NCBI GenBank assembly: GCA_937128785.1
Contig: CAKZMS010000417.1
Coordinates: 1 to 5,290 of the forward strand
Direction of reading: 5' to 3'
Length of the DNA stretch: 5,290 bases
Source of the DNA: an uncultured Opitutaceae bacterium
Lineage (GTDB): Bacteria; Verrucomicrobiota; Verrucomicrobiia; Opitutales; Opitutaceae
Shown here: positions 1 through 5,290 of the stretch, piece by piece
Position numbering within the stretch: position 1 is the stretch's first letter
How the letters are laid out: each line of letters begins with the position of its first letter
Program-made: the position numbers and the translations under genes
The notes under the pieces: model-generated
What the model saw: only the letters and a program-made list of their open reading frames with translations
Databases searched by the model: none
What the model was told of the DNA's origin: nothing

Positions 1-539
1 CTCGAAGCCCATACCCCGAAGAGCCACGAAACACCCATGACTTCACTCAAACTGGAAACGAGAAAACCACCGGCAATGGCTCCCGCCGCCGAACCTCCCG
101 CAATCAGACCAAACAGTCTTTTTGCCTCACTCAGATCGAAGAAACCATCGATGAAGTTCCATAACAGCGAGTAGAGGGCGATATACCACAGCGAGCCATA
201 GAACATCGCCACGTAGTAGATCCAGTCCGGTGGGTCCTCTGTCCGTAGCAAAGCCGAGAATCCGAAACCGCCCAGTACCAATATCACGATCGTGGCCACG
301 AACAGAAAATCGATACCCCAACGGTTAAGAATCCGCGTGTAGGCACTGATGTAAGCCAACATCAGCAAAGGCATCAACGCGTAGATGACCGGCAATTGAT
401 CGGACCCGATATTCGAAATAAACAGCGAGTCCGCTGCGCTCACGCCAATCGCCAAACCGCCCTGCAAGACGGCCCCCAGAATCATGAAAGGAACCACCCG
501 CCAGGGGTCGCTGGCCTTGTAGCGGTATTGCTTGGTCAT
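1..539 (-). CDS. Npt1/Npt2-like (ATP/ADP translocase-type) membrane carrier, N-terminal part
   Basis: The reading frame opens at an ATG on the minus strand (539) and runs without a stop off the left edge, giving 179 residues of a longer protein. It is strongly hydrophobic, with likely membrane segments near residues 14-34, 48-70, 76-98, 107-127 and 141-163. The pattern of an early SAADSLFISNIGSDQLP stretch followed by FIDGFFDLSEAKRLFGLIAGG (about 129-149) resembles the nucleotide-transporter-like (Npt1/Npt2, ATP/ADP translocase) branch of MFS-type carriers. In intracellular parasites such proteins exchange ATP for ADP; in free-living bacteria their substrate is generally unknown. I infer an inner-membrane transporter of unknown cargo. 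An in-frame TGA lies about 10 codons upstream with no other usual start codon between, so 539 is the first possible start. A GAGGA abuts the ATG directly, closer than a normal Shine-Dalgarno. The C-terminal half, which can carry HEAT or cyclic-nucleotide-binding extensions in relatives, is outside the window. Confidence 0.72.
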   Translation of the reverse strand, partial: MTKQYRYKASDPWRVVPFMILGAVLQGGLAIGVSAADSLFISNIGSDQLPVIYALMPLLMLAYISAYTRILNRWGIDFLFVATIVILVLGGFGFSALLRTEDPPDWIYYVAMFYGSLWYIALYSLLWNFIDGFFDLSEAKRLFGLIAGGSAAGAIAGGFLVSSLSEVMGVSWLFGVWAS

Positions 540-636
540 TCCTCGAAGTGCACAGACTGGGAGCGTTCAGTCTCATCGCCGGAAGGTCCCGCGACTCAAA
601 ACCCCATTACTTTCGGGCCACCGCCCCCACCAATGC

Positions 637-654
637 GAGCATAACTTTATGCTC
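637..654. repeat. Perfect 7-bp inverted repeat in divergent intergenic region
   Basis: GAGCATA and TATGCTC face each other across a 4-base ACTT spacer, a perfect 7-bp inverted repeat. It lies between two divergently transcribed genes, 98 bases upstream of the carrier start and 106 bases upstream of the barrel-protein start. This position fits an operator for a dimeric regulator. There is no T-run typical of a terminator on the plus side, and neither gene ends here, so a terminator role is unlikely. The function is an inference from position and symmetry. Confidence 0.4.
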
Positions 655-696
655 TTAGCCAACGTAGTCGTTTGGAAACCAACCGGTTAATGCTTA

Positions 697-726
697 CTGA
701 CGCAAAATGAGGCTCTTTTTTAAATT
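697..726 (+). promoter_or_regulatory. Weak sigma-70-like promoter candidate for the DUF481 gene
   Basis: CTGACG at 697-702 (4 of 6 matches to TTGACA) and TAAATT at 721-726 (4 of 6 matches to TATAAT) are separated by 18 bases. A transcript from here would begin near 733 and leave a leader of about 28 bases before the ATG at 761. If real, it would place the alternative ATG at 707 upstream of the transcript, supporting 761 as the start. Both hexamers are only partial matches, so this is a suggestion rather than a firm site. Confidence 0.25.
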
Positions 727-760
727 TGCTCTAACCTCCGACGGCCCCTGCATTTACACC

Positions 761-1858
761 ATGCGACGCTCTATCCTCCTGACTACTTTGCTGGTTTGTT
801 TAACAACGCTGGCCAGTGCGGCGTCTATCCGCCTGAAAAACGGCACCGTGATCGAGGGTGAGATCACCAACGACGACGGCACCACCGTGACGATTCAAGC
901 CGACCTCATTGGCGAGATCAAAGTGGCCCGATCCGATATCGACAGTCATCGGAAGGACACCGATTCCGCCGCCGATCCTGCGGCCACCACCAGTGCCGTG
1001 GCCCGCGTCACCGCCCCCAGCCCGGTGCAAGTTGCTCGGTCCGAGACCGAAAAAGACCCCAACAAACCCTACGTGAAGCGATCCATTTCCTTCAACGGCA
1101 ACTACAGCACTCCCAACTTCAGCCAGGGCCCGTTGGGCTCCACCCCGGTCCCCCCCGGTCTTCCCGGAACTGGAGCCCAACTCGGGCTGCAGGGGGTGAC
1201 CTACAATTATGGGGTGTCCGGCCTCTACCTTCGGGCGACCAAAAGTTCCGTTTTGGAAATGAAGGGAAATTTCAACCAGGCTGAATACGAGCCGGCCGGC
1301 AAAGTCGTCGATGCCTACGGAGCCGAGATCAATGTGCTGAAAATGCGTCCAAATCCAGACCATTACTTTTTCGGCAGCGCCGCCTACAAGGTGGATAAGA
1401 TCGCCCTTATCGACTACGAATTCGAAACCATCGGTGGTTATGGATTTAAGATGTTGGAAACCGACAAAGCGCTGTTGCACTTCGGACCCGGTGTCGGTGT
1501 TTCCCAGGCTAAGCAGGGCACCATCTACGACGAGGACTGGATTGTTTCGGTCGGATTCTTTGAACGTTTCGAGTACAAATTCAACGAGCAGGTCAGCCTG
1601 GAGCAACGGCTCAAGGGCCGGCTTGGCGTGGAAGAGACCGACGTCTGGAAGCTGGATGCGGAAGTAAAGCTCAAAGCCGCCCTCACCAAGCAAGTCGCCT
1701 TCACCATCACTGGTAACTACAGTGATGATAATACCCTGGGGCCGATTCCCGGAACCATTCTGGAAGGACTGGGACCGCTGGGGCCGATCTATTCTGTATT
1801 CTCGCCGGCTAAAAAAGGACGTCTCAGCATTCAGTCCGGCATCGAGTTTGATTTCTGA
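761..1858 (+). CDS. DUF481 (YdiY-like) outer-membrane beta-barrel protein with signal peptide
   Basis: This 365-residue exported protein has a classic signal peptide: two arginines at 2-3, a hydrophobic core, and a probable cleavage after ASA at residue 20. The mature N-terminus (about 21-62) is a small beta domain, SIRLKNGTVIEGEITNDDG and following, of the kind found before DUF481 barrels in several Gram-negative phyla. A linker rich in Ala, Thr and Pro follows (about 66-103). Residues 106-365 alternate polar and hydrophobic positions as beta-strands, match the DUF481/YdiY style (HYFFGSAAYK, GGYGFKML, FGPGVGVS, GNYSDDNT), and end in phenylalanine, a usual outer-membrane insertion signal. YdiY is known as a salt-induced outer-membrane protein of unclear function; I infer only an outer-membrane location here. 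Two Gly/Pro-rich loops (about 124-146 and 326-343) interrupt the strands. The frame is also open from an ATG at 707, but that adds 18 residues ahead of the signal peptide, so 761 is chosen. No Shine-Dalgarno is visible before either start. Confidence 0.85.
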   Translation: MRRSILLTTLLVCLTTLASAASIRLKNGTVIEGEITNDDGTTVTIQADLIGEIKVARSDIDSHRKDTDSAADPAATTSAVARVTAPSPVQVARSETEKDPNKPYVKRSISFNGNYSTPNFSQGPLGSTPVPPGLPGTGAQLGLQGVTYNYGVSGLYLRATKSSVLEMKGNFNQAEYEPAGKVVDAYGAEINVLKMRPNPDHYFFGSAAYKVDKIALIDYEFETIGGYGFKMLETDKALLHFGPGVGVSQAKQGTIYDEDWIVSVGFFERFEYKFNEQVSLEQRLKGRLGVEETDVWKLDAEVKLKAALTKQVAFTITGNYSDDNTLGPIPGTILEGLGPLGPIYSVFSPAKKGRLSIQSGIEFDF

Positions 1859-1957
1859 TCAATTCCGCGGACCCGAGCCTCAGGAGCACCAATCCCAACT
1901 CCCCCCACTGCCAAGCGGAAAGAGCGATAGCGAACCCGCCGGGGTATGCATAGTCGG

Positions 1958-2896
1958 TCAATCCCCCCGTTTTGCGACGGTGATCTTCAGACTGTTGCGC
2001 GGGCTGCGGCCGTAAGCTTCGACGTAGACGCGGAAGAACTGAGCGTAGCTGCCGAAACCGGCACGCATCACAAGCGCAAGGAGGTTTTCGTCTGGAGCCT
2101 GCCGATAAAACTCCCAAAACCGCCCCAAGCGAATGGAGTTACGATAACGGGATAAGGATACTCCCACTTCGCGCCGGAAGGTGCGGCTCAGATGAGCCGG
2201 ACTCACGCCCACGGAATGCGCGAGGCCTGCCAAGTCACCAGGGCCATCGGGTTGCCCGATCAAATTGAGCGCCTGCCGCACAACCGGATGCAAACTCACC
2301 TCCCGCCGGCCCCGACGTTGTCCCGACTGCAGCCGCCAACTGGCCAACAGAATCCGGCGCAGACCGGCGTTCATCCAGTCGGGGTCATTATGTTGAAACT
2401 GGAAACCCGCGCTCTGCCCGAAACCGGCCTCCCGATTCAAAAGATCTGAATCAAGTCCTTCCTCCACCAGCTCCGCCATTTCTCCTCGCAGACCCTCAAA
2501 CTCTGCCGGCCGTAGTTCCGTATGCAGAATTCCCGATTTTGATAACTGCTGTTGCTTGAGCTGATCATATCGCTCCCCACGACACGCCTGCTTCAACATG
2601 GTGGGCGTAAAAACCGCCACGTAATAGGCCGCGTCCGCCGTGCGATCGATCAATTGGTGCTCTTGTTGCGGAAACAGCCACAGCAAGGAACCCTTTGAGA
2701 AACAATACCTTTGATTATCATGCACATAGGTAACTTCTCCTTCCACCACCAAGTTCAGTTCCAGCTCAACATGTTGGTGAGGACGCAACACCGGTGGATT
2801 GCGCATCGCCTCGGCCAAGAAGATGAATCCGTCATATTCTGGCGCAATGTTGAGATCTTCCCACATCGATAACAAATTTTGCAAACTATGGAGCAT
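1958..2896 (-). CDS. AraC-family transcriptional regulator with N-terminal cupin sensor domain
   Basis: This 312-residue protein has the usual AraC-family length and order. Residues about 34-98 form a small cupin-like beta-barrel: RPHQHVELELNLVVEGEVTY carries H40, H42 and E44, followed by the KGSLLWLFPQQEH stretch ending in H80. Such domains usually bind a small effector. A less conserved helical linker spans about 100-200. The DNA-binding domain occupies about 203-302 with two helix-turn-helix units: DLAGLAHSVGVSPAHLSRTF (221-240) and the signature AGFGSYAQFFRVYVEAYGRSPR (279-300). It is a DNA-binding regulator, most likely an activator. It is transcribed away from the fusion oxygenase, with 71 bases between the two start codons, so that gene is the obvious target along with its own promoter. 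The effector is not readable from sequence. M11 (ATG at 2866) is an alternative start; no Shine-Dalgarno favours either, and the longer form is kept. Confidence 0.92.
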   Translation of the reverse strand: MLHSLQNLLSMWEDLNIAPEYDGFIFLAEAMRNPPVLRPHQHVELELNLVVEGEVTYVHDNQRYCFSKGSLLWLFPQQEHQLIDRTADAAYYVAVFTPTMLKQACRGERYDQLKQQQLSKSGILHTELRPAEFEGLRGEMAELVEEGLDSDLLNREAGFGQSAGFQFQHNDPDWMNAGLRRILLASWRLQSGQRRGRREVSLHPVVRQALNLIGQPDGPGDLAGLAHSVGVSPAHLSRTFRREVGVSLSRYRNSIRLGRFWEFYRQAPDENLLALVMRAGFGSYAQFFRVYVEAYGRSPRNSLKITVAKRGD

Positions 2897-2967
2897 GTGG
2901 CGAGAAGACAGTCTACTCGAAATACGGCATCATCCGGACGCTTTCTCTCCTCCCTTGCCGCCTCCCC
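2897..2967. promoter_or_regulatory. Divergent control region between the AraC-type gene and the fusion oxygenase
   Basis: Only 71 bases separate the two start codons, so both promoters, any operator and both leaders must overlap here or extend into the start of the regulator's coding sequence. The half nearest the regulator contains a 19-bp imperfect palindrome; the half nearest the oxygenase (2941-2967) is almost entirely pyrimidine. I could not assign convincing -35 and -10 boxes for either direction. A back-to-back arrangement of this size is common for AraC-type regulators and their targets; the regulatory link is inferred. Confidence 0.5.
2901..2919. repeat. 19-bp imperfect palindrome, candidate operator
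   Basis: CGAGAAGACAGTCTACTCG reads CGAG-A-AGAC-A-GTCT-A-CTCG: both four-base blocks in each arm pair perfectly, and the only breaks are the central base and one symmetric pair of A positions. It begins four bases upstream of the regulator's ATG and lies 48 bases from the oxygenase ATG. Position and symmetry suggest a protein-binding site. AraC-type proteins more often use direct repeats, so a different dimeric regulator could also be the reader. Confidence 0.45.
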
Positions 2968-5262
2968 ATGGATCATCCCCACGATCACTCGACGGCGACG
3001 CTGATGCGTCCGCCGGATAAACTCGATTACAGTCTCACCGGTCAAAACGCCAAACGGGCCGTCGAACTCGGCCTGGCGGAGGCTGATTGGTATCAATGCC
3101 CGGTGCCGCGTGCCACCATGCGCAAGCTCCTCGAGCGGCGCGATGGACCCGCCATCCGCGATACCATCATCTGGTTTGCCCTGCTAGGCGGGACGGCTTG
3201 GGCCACCATCGCGTTGTGGGGCTCCTGGTGGGCTGCGATACCCTATCTGATCTACGCCGCCATCTACGGCTCCACCTCGGACTCTCGCTGGCATGAATCG
3301 AGCCACGGCACCGCGTTCAAAACCGATTGGATGAACAACGCGCTTTATGAGGTCGCTTCGTTCATGGTCATGCGGGAGTCGACCTATTGGCGCTGGAGCC
3401 ATACGCGCCACCACAGCGATACCATCATCGTGGGGCGGGATCCCGAAATCGCCGCGCCGCGACCGCCGGACCTGAAGGCCATGGCGCTGAGCTTCCTGAA
3501 CATCGGCAACTACCCGGTCTACTTTGGAAAAATCCTCCGGCACTCGCTGAAACGTATGTCCGCCGAAGAGAAAACGTTTATTCCCGAATCCGAGTTTCCC
3601 AAAATCTATCTTCGCGCCCGGATCTACGTTTTGATCTACGCCGCAACCATCACGGCTTCGATCGCGCTGGGGAGTTGGTTGCCCCTCATGTTCATCGGAC
3701 TGCCCAATCTTTTCGGCACCTGGCTGATGCCCATCTATGGGCTGACCCAACATGCCGGACTCGCCGAGAACGTGCTCGATCACCGGCTCAACTGCCGGAC
3801 GGTCTGCGTGAACTTCATTCACCGCTACCTGTATTGGAATATGAACTACCACGTGGAGCATCACATGTTCCCGCTGGTGCCCTATCACGCCCTGCCCCAA
3901 TTGCATGAACTGGTGAAGTCAGACATGCCTACGCCCTACCCGAGTCTACTGTCGGCGTGGCGCGAGATCATCCCATCTCTCATCAGGCAGGTCAAAGACC
4001 CCGCCTGGCATGTGAAACGCAAACTGCCGCCGCCAGTGAAGTCGGCAAACCCCGAACCCTCCGTTTCGGACGCCGTTCCAGATGAGTCCGGTTGGATCGA
4101 AGTTTGCGCGGCGGCCGACTTCGGTCCCGCCGATGTCATCCGTTTCGACCACGGCAAAAAAACCTACGCCCTCATCCGCGATGAGGACGGCCAACTTCAC
4201 GCCACCGACGGCATCTGCACCCACGGGAACACCCACCTCGCCGATGGGCTGGTGAAGGGCAAGATCATCGAGTGCCCCAAGCACAATGGCCGCTTCAATC
4301 TCGGCGATGGATCGCCGGCCCGCGCGCCCATCTGCCGCGGCCTCGCCACCTATCCCATTGAGGAGCGAGAGGGGCGTCTGCATCTCAACGTAACCCAGGC
4401 CGGTGGGGACGGCGCCCGCGCCGAACAAACCTATCGCCTCCGGGTGGTCAGCAACCGCAGCGTGGCTACCTTCATCAAAGAGTTGGTGCTCGAACCCATC
4501 GATCAGGACGCGTCGATCGACTTCACTCCCGGTGACTACCTGCAGATCGATATTCCATCCTACGACGAGATTCGCTTTCGCGACTTCGACATCCCTGCGC
4601 CCTTCCACGATGTCTGGGAACGCCAGCACGTGTTCGATTTAGTGGCCCGCAACTCGGAGACCGGCCGCCGCAATAACTACTCCCTCGCGAGCAATCAACA
4701 GTCCGAAAAAATTCTGCGATTCAACGTGCGTATCGCCACCCCGCCACCCGGCCAGGATTGCCCTCCCGGTATCGGCTCCAGCTACGTGTTTAACCTAAAG
4801 CCGGGCGACGAGGTCACGGCCGTGGGGCCGTTTGGCGACTTCCATCCCAAACCGACCCAGCGCGAAATGGTTTACATCGGCGGAGGCGCGGGCATGGCTC
4901 CGCTTCGTGCCCACCTGTCCCACCTCTTCGAAACCGAAAAGACCGCCCGCCGAGTCAGCTACTGGTATGGCGCACGGTCCCGTCAGGAGATTTTCTACGA
5001 AGACTCATTCGACTCACTCGCCAACGAATACCCCAACTTCTCATTCCACGTGGCGCTGTCCGATCCTCAGCCCGAAGACCATTGGGAAGGTGCCACCGGT
5101 TTCATTCACGAAGTCGTACGCCGGGACTATCTGCAGGATCACCCCAACCCCGCCGCGGTGGAATACTATCTCTGCGGCCCGCCGATGATGATCAAAGCCT
5201 GCACCCAGATGCTGTCGGATCTCGGCGTGCCGACCCACCAAATCGCCTACGACGAGTTTTAG
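2968..5262 (+). CDS. Three-part fusion: MocD-like desaturase/hydroxylase + Rieske ferredoxin + NqrF-like FAD/NAD(P)H reductase
   Basis: This 764-residue protein joins three modules found elsewhere as separate proteins. Residues 1-350: a membrane fatty-acid desaturase/hydroxylase of the MocD type, with hydrophobic stretches at about 66-102 and 217-256 and three histidine boxes, H109/H113 (HxxxH), H145/H148/H149 (HxxHH) and H295/H298/H299 (HxxHH), which bind the di-iron centre. After a Pro/Ser-rich linker (352-374), residues 375-475 form a MocE-like Rieske ferredoxin with ligands C417, H419, C436 and H439. Residues 488-764 resemble the FAD and NADH domains of NqrF: NYSLAS at 570-575 (FAD), RIATPPPG at 588-595, GGGAGMAP at 638-645 (nicotinamide nucleotide), CGPPMM at 736-741 and a terminal aromatic F764. 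Predicted electron path: NAD(P)H to FAD to Rieske cluster to di-iron site, at the cytoplasmic face of the membrane. The substrate is unknown; lipid desaturation, hydroxylation or O-demethylation are possible. No usual start codon lies in frame within the 71-bp upstream region; M13 (3004) is an alternative start. No Shine-Dalgarno is visible. Confidence 0.93.
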   Translation: MDHPHDHSTATLMRPPDKLDYSLTGQNAKRAVELGLAEADWYQCPVPRATMRKLLERRDGPAIRDTIIWFALLGGTAWATIALWGSWWAAIPYLIYAAIYGSTSDSRWHESSHGTAFKTDWMNNALYEVASFMVMRESTYWRWSHTRHHSDTIIVGRDPEIAAPRPPDLKAMALSFLNIGNYPVYFGKILRHSLKRMSAEEKTFIPESEFPKIYLRARIYVLIYAATITASIALGSWLPLMFIGLPNLFGTWLMPIYGLTQHAGLAENVLDHRLNCRTVCVNFIHRYLYWNMNYHVEHHMFPLVPYHALPQLHELVKSDMPTPYPSLLSAWREIIPSLIRQVKDPAWHVKRKLPPPVKSANPEPSVSDAVPDESGWIEVCAAADFGPADVIRFDHGKKTYALIRDEDGQLHATDGICTHGNTHLADGLVKGKIIECPKHNGRFNLGDGSPARAPICRGLATYPIEEREGRLHLNVTQAGGDGARAEQTYRLRVVSNRSVATFIKELVLEPIDQDASIDFTPGDYLQIDIPSYDEIRFRDFDIPAPFHDVWERQHVFDLVARNSETGRRNNYSLASNQQSEKILRFNVRIATPPPGQDCPPGIGSSYVFNLKPGDEVTAVGPFGDFHPKPTQREMVYIGGGAGMAPLRAHLSHLFETEKTARRVSYWYGARSRQEIFYEDSFDSLANEYPNFSFHVALSDPQPEDHWEGATGFIHEVVRRDYLQDHPNPAAVEYYLCGPPMMIKACTQMLSDLGVPTHQIAYDEF

Positions 5263-5290
5263 CGGTTCAACTTCGATCGGAAAGCATCAG

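Noticed and set aside
325..576. 83-codon minus-strand open frame
   Set aside because: It overlaps the membrane carrier in another frame on the same strand; its sequence lacks the hydrophobic pattern and family resemblance of the real frame.
396..644. 82-codon plus-strand open frame
   Set aside because: It lies largely antisense to the carrier gene and shows no recognisable domain.
707..760. Upstream ATG extending the DUF481 protein by 18 residues
   Set aside because: The extension would sit ahead of a textbook signal peptide starting with MRRS, and a promoter-like -10 box lies inside it.
800..1693. Long 297-codon open frame antisense to the DUF481 gene
   Set aside because: Gly/Val/His-rich composition typical of a shadow frame in GC-rich DNA; the plus-strand frame has a signal peptide and a beta-barrel pattern.
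1859..1957. Bidirectional terminator in the convergent spacer
   Set aside because: Only a 4-bp stem (ACCC-gccg-GGGT, near 1935-1946) was found, with no T-run on either strand; not enough to call a terminator.
2755..3096. 113-codon minus-strand open frame spanning the divergent control region
   Set aside because: It overlaps conserved coding sequence on both sides and has no family resemblance.
3184..3906. 240-codon open frame antisense to the desaturase module
   Set aside because: The opposite strand encodes conserved histidine boxes; this frame has no recognisable motif.
3946..4629. 227-codon open frame antisense to the Rieske/reductase modules
   Set aside because: Shadow of a clearly conserved gene; Val/Gly/Ala-rich with no domain.
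5263..5290. Terminator or next gene after the fusion oxygenase
   Set aside because: Only 28 bases remain and they show neither a hairpin nor a start codon with supporting signal.
1..5290. tRNA, rRNA, CRISPR array, insertion sequence or transposon ends
   Set aside because: No cloverleaf-like segment, regularly spaced repeats, transposase motif or long terminal inverted repeats were seen by eye on either strand.

Overview
The window carries four protein genes, one of them cut by the left edge. The likely source is a moderately GC-rich, Gram-negative, free-living bacterium, tentatively of the Verrucomicrobiota (Opitutae-like). This rests on three things: a secreted beta-barrel protein with a C-terminal aromatic residue, a non-obligate-parasite copy of an ADP/ATP-translocase-like carrier, and the near absence of Shine-Dalgarno sequences before the starts. 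The taxonomic call is an inference from general resemblance, not from a marker gene.

Layout: (1) 539 to 1, minus strand: the N-terminal 179 codons of an Npt1/Npt2 (ATP/ADP translocase-like) membrane carrier, running off the window. (2) 540-760: a divergent intergenic region with a perfect 7-bp inverted repeat and a weak promoter candidate. (3) 761-1858, plus strand: an exported outer-membrane beta-barrel protein of the DUF481 (YdiY-like) type. (4) 1859-1957: a short convergent spacer with no convincing terminator. (5) 2896 to 1958, minus strand: an AraC-family regulator with an N-terminal cupin sensor domain. (6) 2897-2967: a 71-bp divergent control region with a 19-bp imperfect palindrome and a pyrimidine-rich leader. 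(7) 2968-5262, plus strand: a 764-residue three-part fusion enzyme.

The fusion enzyme is the highlight. It joins a MocD-like membrane fatty-acid desaturase/hydroxylase (three complete histidine boxes), a MocE-like Rieske [2Fe-2S] ferredoxin, and an FAD/NAD(P)H reductase resembling the C-terminal part of NqrF. It therefore has every part needed to take electrons from NADH through FAD and a Rieske cluster to a di-iron oxygen-activating site in one polypeptide. The AraC-type gene sits head to head with it across 71 bp, which suggests that a small ligand bound by the cupin domain switches the oxygenase on. The substrate cannot be read from the sequence: lipid desaturation, hydroxylation and O-demethylation (as in rhizopine catabolism) all remain possible.
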